Positions 20,455 to 31,702 are shown, numbered from the stretch's first letter. The stretch: DNA of 64,000 nucleotides from UBA4459 sp963776205 (GCA_963776205.1 CAVZLR010000005.1:154999-218998), one strand, 5' to 3'. Made by a program: numbers and translations. The notes: generated by a model not told the origin, from the letters alone.

Positions 20455-21822
20455 ATGAAGCGGAAAAATATTGTTATTATTATCATTTCAATCATCGTTT
20501 TCATTGTGTTGGTCTGGTATTTTTCATCACCTGATGAATCAGTGAATCAAACCATTTCAGTTGAGGTGAGTAGCGGAAAGTTTATAATAGATGTTACCAC
20601 AACAGGAGAACTTGAAGCCCGAAGCAGCGAAGATATTTTAGGGCCAAATCCTATGCGCTTGCGCAATGCCCGAATTTTTCAGTACCGTATTGAAGATATC
20701 ATCCCCGATGGAACAGTTGTCGATTCGGGTCAGTGGATTGCTACCCTGGACAGGAGCGACCTCGAAAATAAAATAAAGGACCAGGAACTAGAAGTAGAAC
20801 AATTGCAAACGCAATATGTTAAAAGTCAGCTGGATACAACCATGACCTTACGTAATGCCCGTGATGAATTAGTAAACCTGAGGTATTCAGTTGAAGAAAA
20901 AAAGATCATTGTCGACCAATCGATTTACGAACCCCCTGCCACCCAAAGGCAGGTGAAAATTGACCTGGAGAAAACTGAAAGGACCTATAACCAGGCGTTG
21001 GAAAATTACACGCTTAAATATCAGAAAGCAAATGCCGATATGAGAGAAGTAGAGGCTGACCTTACCAAAGCTCAGCGCAGACTGAATGAATACAATCAAC
21101 TGAAAGAAGATTTTGTGGTGAGAGCGCCAAAATCAGGAATGCTGAATTATAAAAGAGGTTGGGATGGCAAAAAGCAGGGAGTAGGTTCACAGATCAGTGC
21201 CTGGGACAACGTAGTAGCCACTTTGCCCAACCTTTCTGCTATGAACAGCCGTACTTATGTAAATGAGATTGATATCAGCAAAGTAGCAGCAGGGCAGAAA
21301 GCCGAAATTGAAGTAGATGCATTTCCCGGCAAACTTTTTACCGGCGAGGTTCACGAAGTAGCCAATATGGGAGAGCAAATGCAAAATTCAAATGCGAAGG
21401 TATTTGAGGTGATGATCTACATAAACGAATTCGATTCTATTTTACGACCATCTATGACCACCAAGAACAGGATTATCACAGAAATAATTGATAGTGCGCT
21501 CTACTTACCCATTGAATGTATGAATGCCAATGATTCGATCACCTTTGTTTACACCAATCGGATGCGAAAGCAAGTAATAACAGGGAAAAGCAACGAAACC
21601 GATATTATGATCCTGGCCGGCTTACAGGTAGGTGACGAAGTATATTTGGTGCCACCTGATAATTCGGGCACCTGGGCATTTGATCTATTGGAAGAGGAAA
21701 CCATTAATTCTTTTAAAAAAACGGAAATTGTACAAAAGGATACAGTAACGGTTGAAACTGAGAGAAATGATCGTAAAAGAAACGGAAAGCCTGGAAATTT
21801 TGAAAAAAGAAACAGAAAGTAA
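20455..21822 (+). CDS. HlyD/RND-type efflux periplasmic adaptor
   Basis: This 455-residue protein has one N-terminal membrane anchor (IVIIIISIIVFIVLVWYFS), a barrel-sandwich/lipoyl half (GTVVDSGQWIATLD), a long coiled-coil hairpin (about residues 100-215), and a beta-barrel part (AGQKAEIEVDAFPGKLFTGEV). It should link an inner-membrane exporter to an outer-membrane channel. No ABC or RND permease or TolC-like gene is adjacent, so it may pair with a transporter encoded elsewhere. The C-terminal tail is rich in Arg/Lys/Asn and looks disordered. Confidence 0.88.
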   Translation: MKRKNIVIIIISIIVFIVLVWYFSSPDESVNQTISVEVSSGKFIIDVTTTGELEARSSEDILGPNPMRLRNARIFQYRIEDIIPDGTVVDSGQWIATLDRSDLENKIKDQELEVEQLQTQYVKSQLDTTMTLRNARDELVNLRYSVEEKKIIVDQSIYEPPATQRQVKIDLEKTERTYNQALENYTLKYQKANADMREVEADLTKAQRRLNEYNQLKEDFVVRAPKSGMLNYKRGWDGKKQGVGSQISAWDNVVATLPNLSAMNSRTYVNEIDISKVAAGQKAEIEVDAFPGKLFTGEVHEVANMGEQMQNSNAKVFEVMIYINEFDSILRPSMTTKNRIITEIIDSALYLPIECMNANDSITFVYTNRMRKQVITGKSNETDIMILAGLQVGDEVYLVPPDNSGTWAFDLLEEETINSFKKTEIVQKDTVTVETERNDRKRNGKPGNFEKRNRK

Positions 21823-21895
21823 AAAACCGTATCAGGAATTTCAAAACCCTGTACCAAACAGCCTGGTATTTTGAATGCCTGTAATGAATATTTAT

Positions 21896-24725
21896 TTAAT
21901 CAAGCTTCTTCAGCAGATATTTGCCGGTATACGAGTTTTTACATTTGACAAGGTCTTCAGGAACACCTTCAAAAACGATGTGACCACCGGCATCACCGCC
22001 CTCAGGTCCCAGGTCAATCAGCCAGTCAGCCGATTTAATGATCTCTGCATTGTGCTCAATCACGATAATAGTATGCCCGATTTCAATCAAAGCATTAAAT
22101 GACTTCAAGAGCTTACTGATATCGTGTATATGAAGTCCCGTGGTAGGCTCATCAAATATGAATAGGGTAGGTGTCCCATTGGTTCCTTTTGACAGAAAAA
22201 AGGCCAGTTTGATACGTTGCGCTTCACCGCCACTTAAGGTATTGGAAGGTTGGCCAAGCCGCAGGTAACCAAGCCCGACTTCTTGCAAGCGGCTTGATCT
22301 TTTCGACAATTTTCTTTTCTGATGAGGTTTGTTTCTTTGCTGAACTGGAAAAATTCAATAGCTTGTGTAACCGTCATTTCTAAGATATCCGTTATGGATT
22401 GATCCCGGTATTTTACTTCAAGCAGGTCTTCTTTAAACCGTTTTCCGTGGCAAACATCGCATGTTAAATGAATATCAGCCATAAACTGCATTTCCACTTT
22501 AATCAGGCCTTCACCTTCACATTGCTCACATCGGCCGCCCGGTATATTAAATGAAAAATTCCCGGCCTTATAGCCTCTTAATTTGGCCAATGATTGGCTG
22601 TGCATAAAGCTGACGGATATCATCATAGGCCTTTAGATAAGTTGCCGGATTTGAACGGGAGGACCGCCCGATGGGATTTTGATCGATATATTCAATCTCT
22701 CCAATGCGGTTTATTTCGCCTTCCAGCATACCGAACTTACCACTTTTATCGATGATACCACCAAATTCCTTTTTTAGGGCCGGGTATAAAATATCCCTTA
22801 CCAGTGTTGATTTTCCTGAGCCGCTAACACCGGTAATAACGGTCAAAATATTTAAAGGAAATTTTACGTCGATACCTTTAAGGTTATTTTCGATGGCGCC
22901 TTTCACTTCAATGTAATCCTTCCACTTTCTTCTTCTGGCCGGAACAGAAATTTTCTTACGATCAGTCAGATACAGGGCTGTATAACTCTCATTATTTTCT
23001 TTCAATTCAGCGAAGTTTCCCTGGAAAACCAACTCTCCGCCGTGTTCACCGGCATCAGGACCGATATCAATAATTTCATCTGCCTGCCTGATAATTTCTT
23101 CTTCATGTTCAACAACGATTACTGTATTTCCAAGGTCACGAAGATTCTTTAATACCCCAATCAAACGGTCTGTGTCCCTGGGATGGAGGCCAATACTTGG
23201 CTCATCGAGGATGTACATGGAACCGACCAGGCTGCTACCGAGGGATGTGGCCAGATTAATGCGTTGCGACTCTCCTCCTGAGAGTGAATTCGATAAACGG
23301 TTCATGTTCAGATAACCCAGGCCTACATCATTCAGGAATTTAAGCCTGTTGTTGATTTCGATCAGCAGTCGCTTTGAAACTTTTTGATCGTGCTCATTTA
23401 ATTTCAATTCATTAAAAAAGCGGTAAGCGTCCTGCAATTGCATTTGCACGATTTCTGAAATGGTTTTGCCTCCAACTTTTACATAATTGGTATCCTTACG
23501 TAGTCGTGTTCCTTTACAATCGGGGCATTTGGTTTTACCGCGATATCGCGAGAGCATCACCCGGTATTGAATTTTATAAGTTTGCTCTTCAACATACTGG
23601 AAAAATTCATGAATCCCTTTAAAATAATCATTCCCACTCCAAAGGGTTTCTTTCTCTTCTTCACTTAGCTTATAATAAGGTTTATGAACCGGAAAATCGA
23701 ATTTGTAGGCAACTGCCAGCATGGCATCTTTCCATTCCCGCATTTTTTCACCTTTCCAGCAGGCCACACAATCATCGTATACTGATAGGCTTTTGTTGGG
23801 GATCACCAGGTCTTCATCAATGCCAATAATGCTGCCGAACCCTTCGCAGGCTTTACATGCCCCATAAGGATTATTAAAGGTGAACATGTTCACGCTGGGT
23901 TCTTCAAAGGTGATGCCATCCAACTCAAATTTGTTGCTGAAAGTAGCAGTTTTGGTTTTTTGTTTTTGCTCGTAATCAACGAGGCAGGAGCCTTCACCTT
24001 CATAAAAAGCCGTTTGCACTGAGTCAGCGATCCGGGCAGGCAGGTCATGGTCCTCTTTGTCCAGTTTTATCCTGTCGATCACCAGAAAGGTGTTGTCTGC
24101 CTTAGTTTTCTCATTGATCTGCTGAATAACTTCTTCAATTTTAACAATCTCATTGTTTAAAGATCATCCGGCTAAATCCCTGTTGCATCAGAATGGTAAG
24201 CTGTTGTTCCAGCGTTCGGTCACCATTTAAAATGAGGGGTGCATAGATCAGTGCGCTGGTTTGATCAGGCAACGATTCAAAAAATTCAACCACATCAGTC
24301 ACTGTATGTCTTTTTACTTCTTTCCCGGAAATGGGCGAAAAGGTAATGCCGATCCTTGCAAAAAGCAGCTTAATATATTCATATACTTCAGTGGATGTTC
24401 CAACAGTGGAGCGGGGATTACGGGTTTTAACTTTTTGTTCGATGGCAATGGCAGGCGATATACCTTTGATGGCATCCACATCGGGTTTATCCATCCGCCC
24501 CAGGAATTGGCGTGCATACGAACTCAGGCTTTCCACATATCTCCGCTGGCCATCTGCGTACAAAGTGTCGAACGCAAGTGATGATTTTCCTGAACCCGAC
24601 AAACCGGTGATTACAATCAGTTTATTACGTGGTAGCGCGACACTCAGGTTCTTTAAATTGTTCACCCGGCTGTTAATGACGACTATGAAGTCTTTGGAAC
24701 TAATTTTATGGATGTCCGTATACAT
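21896..24725 (-). pseudogene. uvrA: UvrA excinuclease subunit A, broken by four single-base indels
   Basis: UvrA is the damage-sensing ATPase of nucleotide excision repair. All parts are present in order: Walker A TGLSGSGKSSLAF, zinc-binding region (CKACEGFG ... CPDCKGTR), signature SGGESQRINLA, second Walker A ITGVSGSGKSTL, zinc finger CEQCEGEG ... CDVCHGKR, and second signature SGGEAQRIKLA. The reading frame changes near 24154-24161, 22596, 22315 and 22285, each repaired by removing one base. Residues on both sides of each break match the family exactly. This points to consensus errors or a very recent loss. The ATG at 24725 gives MYTDIHKISSKDF; a GTG seven codons upstream is possible. Confidence 0.88.
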
Positions 24726-24884
24726 GCTGAAAACTGATTGGAGCACAAAATTAAAATAATATTTGCGTTTTTAGTTTTTATATATATATTTGCAATAAGC
24801 ATTCGCATTAATAACTAACCAATAGGAGGAAGATTATCGATTAAACATTTACCCTTTTTGTAACATTTACACAAAATAGGTAAC

Positions 24885-25472
24885 ATGAGTTTAGAAACAA
24901 CCGATGAGAAAGAACTGATCAGAAGCTATCTGAGCGGTAATCACTCCAGTCTCCAAATTCTTATTAAACGACATCAGAATCGTCTGTATTCGTATATTTT
25001 TCTTTTGGTAAAAGATAAGCAACTGGCTGATGATGTGTTCCAGGACACATACGTGAAAGTGATTAATACCCTTAAACTGGGTAATTACAGGGATGAAGGT
25101 AAATTTATACAGTGGGTGATGCGAATTGCGCACAACCTGGTGATCGACCATTTCCGAAAATCAAAAAAGATCAATTTTGTGGAAAGTCAGAATAATGACT
25201 ATGATGTATTTGACACCATCAGGTTGACAGACCCATCAATTGAAGAGCAGCTGGTTACCAACCAGATTCATTCTGACGTAAAAAAATTGTTACAATATCT
25301 GCCCGATGAGCAAAAAGAAGTCATTGTTCTTCGCTGTTATGCAGGCCTGAGTTTTAAAGATATTGCCGAGCAAACAGAAGTAAGTATCAATACGGCATTG
25401 GGCCGGATGCGTTACGCTTTAATCAACCTGAGAAAGCTTATTGAAGAGCGCAGTATTGTGCTGACAAACTAA
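24885..25472 (+). CDS. ECF-type RNA polymerase sigma-70 factor
   Basis: This 195-residue sigma factor has region 2 (LYSYIFLLVKDKQLADDVFQD, then FIQWVMRIAHNLVIDHFRK) and region 4 (LPDEQKEVIVLRCYAGLSFKDI, then SINTALGRMRYAL). It is divergent from uvrA and lies upstream of a small conserved protein and nth. No anti-sigma factor gene is adjacent. It is distinct from the sigma factor near 2.1-2.7 kb. The target promoters are unknown. Confidence 0.9.
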   Translation: MSLETTDEKELIRSYLSGNHSSLQILIKRHQNRLYSYIFLLVKDKQLADDVFQDTYVKVINTLKLGNYRDEGKFIQWVMRIAHNLVIDHFRKSKKINFVESQNNDYDVFDTIRLTDPSIEEQLVTNQIHSDVKKLLQYLPDEQKEVIVLRCYAGLSFKDIAEQTEVSINTALGRMRYALINLRKLIEERSIVLTN

Positions 25473-25588
25473 TTTCTGGCTATTTAGGTTCCTGATTTCT
25501 GGTATTTATTTTAAAAAAATGAAGCAGTAAATAATATATTTATCATAAGCTCGTTATTGAATAAAATATGTTCAATTAAACCGTATCT

Positions 25589-25774
25589 ATGATCAAATAT
25601 TTTACGCCTGAAGAATCGAAGGATCTTCCCAAAGATCAAAAAATCAGCAGCCAAATCAAACCATCAAAATTACGGCCATCAAAACTGACCATGAATTTTA
25701 TTTTTGGATATGCTGCAGCACTTAAAGTGATAAAAACAGATAGCCTGGGAAGCATGAATATCCTTCTGAACTAA
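25589..25774 (+). CDS. Small conserved-looking protein of unknown function
   Basis: This 61-residue ORF lies 116 bp after the sigma gene and just before a strong terminator, on the same strand. It is polar and Lys-rich in the first half. The C-terminal half is MNFIFGYAAALKVIKTDSLG, ending MNILLN. I believe small proteins with a similar GYAAALKV C-terminal core occur near sigma and nth genes in other Bacteroidota, but this is memory, not a search. It has no signal peptide or cysteine. Codon use and position support a real gene; no function can be given. Confidence 0.6.
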   Translation: MIKYFTPEESKDLPKDQKISSQIKPSKLRPSKLTMNFIFGYAAALKVIKTDSLGSMNILLN

Positions 25775-25797
25775 TCCATTGATTAGTTAAAAAGAAC

Positions 25798-25828
25798 AAA
25801 CCGCTATTAAATCAATGGCGGTTTTTTT
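25798..25828 (+). terminator. Rho-independent terminator
   Basis: An 11-bp stem (AAACCGCTATT / AATGGCGGTTT, one wobble) with a 5-base loop is followed by seven or more T. It ends the sigma/small-protein transcription unit before nth. Confidence 0.8.
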
Positions 25829-25854
25829 TATCTTGTAGCCTTATTACAAAAACA

Positions 25855-26496
25855 GTGACAAAAAAAGAAAGATACAAGCAGGTAATTGAATACTTTAAAA
25901 CGCACATGCCTGTCGCAGAAACGGAGCTAAGCTACCGTTCTCCCTACGAATTGATCGTTGCAGTCATCCTGTCGGCACAATGTACCGATAAACGTGTGAA
26001 TATCATTACCCAGGATTTTTTCAGGCAGTTTCCCACAGTTGAATCACTGGCAGCAGCAGATGTTGAGTTGATATTTGAATTGATAAAAAGCTGTTCATAC
26101 CCGAATAACAAAGCCAAACATTTATCAGGCATGGCAAAAATGCTTCTTAAGGACTTTGACGGAGTTGTACCCAGCGACATTGAGGATATGCAAAAGCTTC
26201 CTGGTGTTGGCAGGAAAACAGCCAATGTAATCGCTTCTGTAGTGTATAATAAACCTGCCATGGCAGTTGATACACATGTGTTCAGGGTTTCTGAAAGGTT
26301 AGGACTTACCACCCGTTCCAAAAACCCATTACAAACAGAAAAGGAATTGGTGAAACATATTCCTGAAGAATTGATACCGCTGGCGCATCACTGGCTGATA
26401 CTTCATGGCAGGTATGTTTGCATTGCACGGAAACCCAAATGTGAGGAGTGTGGTTTAAAGGAAATCTGCAGATTCTACGCAAAGAAAAAAGATTGA
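25855..26496 (+). CDS. nth: Endonuclease III (DNA glycosylase/AP lyase)
   Basis: Nth removes oxidised pyrimidines and cuts the abasic site in base-excision repair. The 213-residue protein has the helix-hairpin-helix LPGVGRKTANV with catalytic K121 and the catalytic aspartate D139 in AVDTHVFRV. The four Cys of the 4Fe-4S cluster (C-x6-C-x2-C-x5-C) are in the last 25 residues (VCIARKPKCEECGLKEIC). The start is GTG; no in-frame ATG fits the family N terminus. It is transcribed after the terminator and is followed by bcp and recA. Confidence 0.95.
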   Translation: MTKKERYKQVIEYFKTHMPVAETELSYRSPYELIVAVILSAQCTDKRVNIITQDFFRQFPTVESLAAADVELIFELIKSCSYPNNKAKHLSGMAKMLLKDFDGVVPSDIEDMQKLPGVGRKTANVIASVVYNKPAMAVDTHVFRVSERLGLTTRSKNPLQTEKELVKHIPEELIPLAHHWLILHGRYVCIARKPKCEECGLKEICRFYAKKKD

Positions 26497-26638
26497 AATT
26501 GATGCTTTTATTGATTTAATTCTTCAAAGAAAACCGATCGCCATTACTGTTATTAATTATCTTAAAAAATATGATTTTTCGATTGTAAGAGAAACGATAA
26601 AAAGATAAATAAAGCTATCTTTGTGCAAAGCGAAAACA

Positions 26639-27097
26639 ATGAAGAAATTGGAAAAAGGAGATACTGCGCCTGAATTTTCAGGACTGGACCAGGACGGAAA
26701 AAAAATACAGTTAATTGATTTTAAAGGGAAAAAACTGATCCTGTATTTTTACCCGAAAGATAATACACCTGGCTGTACTTCAGAAGCCTGCGACCTCAGA
26801 GATAATTACGAAATGTGGCTTTCTAAAGGATACCAGGTGGTAGGTGTTAGCCCCGACAGTCAGAAATCACATCAGAAATTTATTGAAAAGTATCAACTTC
26901 CTTTTCCACTTATAGCCGATGAAGAAAAAACCGTCATTAAGGCTTACGGTGCATGGGGCCCAAAAAAGCTTTATGGACGTGAATATGAAGGATTGCTCAG
27001 AACTACATTTGTAATTGATGAAAAGGGAATTATTCAGCAAGTATTTTCGAAAGTAAAAACGAAAGATCATAGCAACCAGATTTTAGAAACGATATAA
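26639..27097 (+). CDS. bcp: Thiol peroxidase/peroxiredoxin, Bcp type
   Basis: Bcp reduces peroxides with thioredoxin. The 152-residue protein has the peroxidatic C46 in TPGCTSEAC with the resolving C51 five residues later. This is the PxxxTxxC context with the 2-Cys arrangement of atypical Bcp enzymes. The ATG at 26639 (MKKLEKGDTAPEF) is the right start. A TATCTTTG -10-like motif lies at 26616-26623, inside the longer alternative reading from TTG, which argues against that longer start. The gene lies 11 bp before recA. Confidence 0.94.
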   Translation: MKKLEKGDTAPEFSGLDQDGKKIQLIDFKGKKLILYFYPKDNTPGCTSEACDLRDNYEMWLSKGYQVVGVSPDSQKSHQKFIEKYQLPFPLIADEEKTVIKAYGAWGPKKLYGREYEGLLRTTFVIDEKGIIQQVFSKVKTKDHSNQILETI

Positions 27098-27108
27098 TAA
27101 TAACGAAT

Positions 27109-28134
27109 ATGACCAGCGATAAAGCAAAAGAGAACAACGACAAAATCAAAGAACAAAAATTAAAAGCATTGGAAGCAACCCTCGGTAAGATTGAAAAATC
27201 CTATGGTAAGGGTACGATCATGAAACTTGGTGATGACGCGATTGATAAAGTGGAAGCAGTTTCAACCGGTTCGATCGGGCTGAATTATGCATTGGGTGTA
27301 GGTGGCATTCCAAGAGGAAGGGTAGTGGAGATATACGGCCCCGAATCATCAGGAAAAACTACCCTGGCCCTGCATATAGTTGCCGAAGCACAAAAGGCAG
27401 GTGGAATTGCTGCTTTTATTGATGCGGAGCATGCTTTCGACAGGTTTTATGCCGGTAAACTGGGCGTTGACATTCAAAATTTACTGATCTCACAACCTGA
27501 TAACGGTGAGCAGGCACTTGAAATAACTGATAGCCTGATCCGGTCTGCTGCTATTGACGTGGTAGTGATAGATTCAGTGGCAGCATTAACTCCCAGAAGT
27601 GAAATTGAAGGAGAGATGGGTGATTCTAAAATGGGCCTCCAGGCACGTTTGATGTCGCAGGCATTGAGAAAACTCACAGCCAATATCAGCAAAACAGGTA
27701 CCATTTGTATTTTTATCAACCAGTTGAGGGAAAAAATTGGTGTTATGTTTGGCAACCCTGAAACCACAACCGGTGGAAATGCATTAAAATTTTACGCCTC
27801 TGTCCGACTGGATATTCGCAGGATCAGCCAGATAAAAGATACTGAAAATGTGACCGGTAACCGGACACGTGTGAAAGTCGTAAAAAACAAAGTGGCGCCA
27901 CCTTTCCGCAAGGCCGAATTTGATATTATTTATGGTGAAGGCATTTCTAAGGTAGGTGAGATCATCGACCTGGGGGTTGATTTTAACATCATCAATAAAA
28001 GTGGCTCCTGGTTCAGTTATGGCGATACAAAACTCGGGCAGGGCAGGGATGCTGTAAAAGGTCTTTTAATGGATAATCCTGATTTGGTGGATGAGCTGGA
28101 AGCCAAAATTATGGATGCATTGAATGCAGGCTAA
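27109..28134 (+). CDS. recA: Recombinase RecA
   Basis: RecA forms filaments on single-stranded DNA for strand exchange and SOS induction. It is 341 residues with Walker A GPESSGKT (77-84), Walker B VVVIDSVAAL, the L1/L2 loops (GDSKMGLQARLMSQAL; GNPETTTGGNALKFYAS) and a normal C terminus that is short on acidic residues. It follows bcp by 11 bp and precedes a TPR lipoprotein gene by 33 bp. Confidence 0.98.
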   Translation: MTSDKAKENNDKIKEQKLKALEATLGKIEKSYGKGTIMKLGDDAIDKVEAVSTGSIGLNYALGVGGIPRGRVVEIYGPESSGKTTLALHIVAEAQKAGGIAAFIDAEHAFDRFYAGKLGVDIQNLLISQPDNGEQALEITDSLIRSAAIDVVVIDSVAALTPRSEIEGEMGDSKMGLQARLMSQALRKLTANISKTGTICIFINQLREKIGVMFGNPETTTGGNALKFYASVRLDIRRISQIKDTENVTGNRTRVKVVKNKVAPPFRKAEFDIIYGEGISKVGEIIDLGVDFNIINKSGSWFSYGDTKLGQGRDAVKGLLMDNPDLVDELEAKIMDALNAG

Positions 28135-28167
28135 TTTTTATCAATCTGTCTTAATTTCTTTATCAAT

Positions 28168-29178
28168 ATGCGATTTTTAATTCTTTTAGGCATGCTGATC
28201 ATAGCCTTCAGCAGTTGTGAACAACAGCAAAAAAATGGTTCATCCGATAAAGAAGAAAAGTACATCACTTCTGCCGATTCCATTGATATTATGACGAATC
28301 TGATTTCAAAGGATTCAACAGACTATAAATTATTTCTGAAACGTGCGTATTTGAACCTGGAAACTGGAAAAGTGGACCCTGCCTTCAGAGATGTAAATAT
28401 GGCCCTGGAAATGGAACCCAAAGCACCAGAAAATTTCCTGTTGCTATCTGACCTGTATTTCGTACTGGGAAATATTGAAAGTGCAGTTTCCGCCCTGCGC
28501 AAAGCGGCCGAACTTGATCCCAACAACGAGCAGGCATATATCAAATTAGCAGAGACATACCTGATCATTAAAAATTATTCGATGGCAAAAAAAAGTGCCG
28601 ATTTGGCCCTTTCCATCAATCAGGATAACGAACAGGCATTTTTTTTAAAAGGCATCGCATATTTAGAAGAAGGCGATACCAGCAATGCGGTCACCCACCT
28701 GCGGATAGCATCAAATATGGATACTTCCAATTACCGCGCATTGATTCAGCTTGGATCCATTTACCAGCAATTAAAAGACACAGTAGCCTTTGATTATTTT
28801 GATGCTGCCCTGCGAGCCAAACCCAATGATGAATTTGCATTATTCAGCATGGCCAGATTTTACCAGGAGTTGGGCGTATACGAAACGGCTTTGATGTATT
28901 ACGACAATGTGATTGGCAGCTATCCCATGAACAAACAGGCTTGTTATAACAAGGGCTATATTCTGTTGGTGGAATATGAAGATCTTGATGCTGCTTCAAA
29001 TGCTTTTCAGCAAGCGCTGCATATTGATCCTTCCTATGTAGAAGCTGTATATAATTTGGGGAGAACCTATGAGGCACAAGGGATGAATGAAGAAGCTGCA
29101 AGTAAATACAGGCAGGCGCTTGAATTGCACACCAATTATCCGCTGGCCATTGACGGATTAAATCGACTGAAACGATAG
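28168..29178 (+). CDS. TPR-repeat lipoprotein
   Basis: This 336-residue protein has a lipoprotein signal (LILLGMLIIAFSSC; Cys17). About seven TPRs run through the rest (PENFLLLSDLYFVLGNIESA, EQAYIKLAETYLIIKNYSMA, EAVYNLGRTYEAQGMNEEA). Such proteins scaffold envelope complexes. It probably shares the recA transcript. The partner is unknown. Its stop lies two bases from the end of the convergent feoAB gene. Confidence 0.85.
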   Translation: MRFLILLGMLIIAFSSCEQQQKNGSSDKEEKYITSADSIDIMTNLISKDSTDYKLFLKRAYLNLETGKVDPAFRDVNMALEMEPKAPENFLLLSDLYFVLGNIESAVSALRKAAELDPNNEQAYIKLAETYLIIKNYSMAKKSADLALSINQDNEQAFFLKGIAYLEEGDTSNAVTHLRIASNMDTSNYRALIQLGSIYQQLKDTVAFDYFDAALRAKPNDEFALFSMARFYQELGVYETALMYYDNVIGSYPMNKQACYNKGYILLVEYEDLDAASNAFQQALHIDPSYVEAVYNLGRTYEAQGMNEEAASKYRQALELHTNYPLAIDGLNRLKR

Positions 29179-29180
29179 GA

Positions 29181-31702
29181 TCAAAATCCGAGCAATGTAC
29201 CTCCCTGGTAGGTCAAAAAGAAACAATCCATGCCAGCACTGTAGTATACACCGTAAGGAAAACAGACCATTTCCATTTTCCCGATTCATTTTTAATGGCC
29301 GCAACCACTGCAATACAGGGGAAATAAATAAGAATAAATAACATGAATGACATAGCAACCAATGGCGTAAAAACATGTTTTCCGGCCCTTGGGCTTTCCG
29401 TATATTTCTGCTCTTTGATCTTGTCGATCAGGTTGATATTTTCGTCCAAAGCAGGATCAGACTGATACAATACACCCATGGTGCTGATCACAATTTCTTT
29501 GGCAGCAGAGCCGGCAATCAGGCTGACACCCATCTTCCAGTCGAAACCCAGTGGTTGATAATGGGTTCAATGAATTTTCCCAATTGACCTATAAATGAGT
29601 GTTCCTGTTTCAGTTGCTGGCGTTCCATGTTGATTTCCTGGATGGTAGCTGCTTTCTGTAGTTCCAGCGCTGCAATTTCTTCTTCCTGCAAGCTTAATTT
29701 GTTCATCTCTGACGTAAAGCTTTGCTCAGTTTGTGCAATTTTCTGGTCAGCAAGGATGTCGAATTTTTTCTCCGCGAGGGAAATAACTCAATGCCCAGAT
29801 AATGATGGATGCCACCAAAATGATGGTACCCATTTTCCGTAAATATTGCTCCCCTTTAAACCAGGTTTGCTTCAGTACTGACCTGGCTGTCGGAACCCGG
29901 TAGGGAGGGAGTTCCATCACGAACGGAATGGTCTCTACTTTGAAAATGGTCTTTTTAAGTACCCAGGCAACAGCGCCTGCCAGCATGATTCCGGCCAGGT
30001 AAATCGCAAATAAAATAGTACCGCGTGAATTCCGTAAAAAAAGCGCTGATCAGCAGGATATAAACCGGGTACCTGGCGCTGCACGACATGAATGGTAAAA
30101 TAAGCATGGTCACCAGCCGGTCGTTTTTATTTTCGATGGTGCGGGTCGCCATGATGGCCGGCACATTGCAGCCAAAACCCATCAGCATGGGTATAAATGA
30201 TTTGCCATGCAGCCCCACTTTATGCATCAGCTTATCCACAATAAAAGCAATCCGGGCCATATAACCACTGGCTTCCATCAGGGTGATGAAGAAAAACAGG
30301 ATCAATATATTCGGCAGAAAAACGATCACCCCACCAACACCTCCTAAAATGCCATCAACGAGTAAATCTCTCAGCATATTGTCGGGCAATAATTTAGTGA
30401 GTGATGCACCCGACCAGCTAACCAGTTGCTCGATCCATTGCATGGGATAATCGCCAATAATGAAAGTAGCCTGAAAAGTGATCCAGATAGCTAATAAGAA
30501 AATCGGATAGCTCAGGAATTTATTCGTAAGAATATTGTCAATAAGGCGACTTCGTGTTATTTTGCTTTTTTCTTCATCGGGTTTGAGCGTTTCTTTAAGC
30601 GCCCCTTCGATAAATCCATACTTTGAATCGGTGATCACGGTTTCCACCGATTCTTTTCTGAATTTTTCAATATCCAGCGCTTCTTCTTCAGCTACTTTGA
30701 TTATTTCCGCTGCATTCTGGCATTTTGAAATTCTTTTCAATTCTTCCTGGTCCTGTTCCATTAATTTCAATGCAATGTATCGCGGGGCTACTTTGCTGGT
30801 CAGTCTTTTCGTTTCCTTCCTTGCTGATCAATTCCTGCAGTACCCTGATCGACTTCTCAATACGAAAACCATAGTTGATATGAATATGCCTTACGGTTGG
30901 GTCCTGGTCTTCATACACATCAATTATTTTATCAAATAATTCATGGATTCCCTGGTTTTTGGAACTTACGGTCGGCACCATCGGTATACCGATCATTTTC
31001 CCCAGTGCCTTATAATCAAAAACATCGCCTTTCTCCTCGAACTCATCCCACATATTCAGTGCGATCACGATCTTCCTGTCGAGGTCGATAAGCTGGGTGG
31101 TGAGGTATAAGTTTCTTTCCAGGTTGGACGCATCCACCACATTCAAAATCACATCAGGGAGTTCATTGATAAGATGGTCGCGCACATACAATTCTTCCGG
31201 TGTGTAGCTGGTGATGGAATAAGTGCCGGGCAGGTCCACCAGGTTAAAGGTATAGCCCTTATGTTTAAATTTCGCTTTTTTGGCATCAACGGTGATACCG
31301 CCATAATTGCCTACTTTTTCTTTGGAGTGTGAGCTGAGGTTGAACAGGGTGGTTTTGCCGCTGTTCGGGTTTCCTACCAAAGCCACATTGATCACTTTGC
31401 TTTTTTTTACCGGCGCCAGGTTCAGTGATTGCTCAATTTGTAATACACCATTGAAATCATTACGTACACCGCCATTGCCGTTCATGGAGACTTCGATCAG
31501 GCCGGCTTCACTTTTCCGCAGCGACACTTCATACCCGAGGATATTATATTCGATCAGGATCCTTGAGTGGTGCATTTTTCACAACGATCACCTGTTTGCC
31601 CACCACAAAGCCCATTTCGATGATCCTTTTTCGAAATGCACCCCTGCCTCTTACCTTGGTAATGACGGCTTTTTCGCCTGTTTTAAGGTCGGCTAATGTC
31701 AT
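29181..31702 (-). pseudogene. feoB: FeoAB fused ferrous iron transporter, broken by about six single-base indels
   Basis: An N-terminal FeoA domain (MTLADLKTGEKAVITKVRGR) is fused to FeoB, as is common in Bacteroidota. FeoB has the G domain with G1 VALVGNPNSGKTTLFN, G3 DLPGTYS and G4 NMWDE, then the membrane part with gate motifs (VFLPNILILFFFITLMEASG, GFGCNVPAI, ETIPFVMELPPYRVP, GSAAKEIVIS). The frame shifts near 31560, 30820, 30036, 29770, 29555 and 29217, the last in a T run whose repair gives the expected end YQGGTLLGF. With all breaks repaired the protein would be about 840 residues. The start follows a good AAAGGAG ribosome site. Sequence error is more likely than true decay because every motif is intact. 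Confidence 0.85.
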
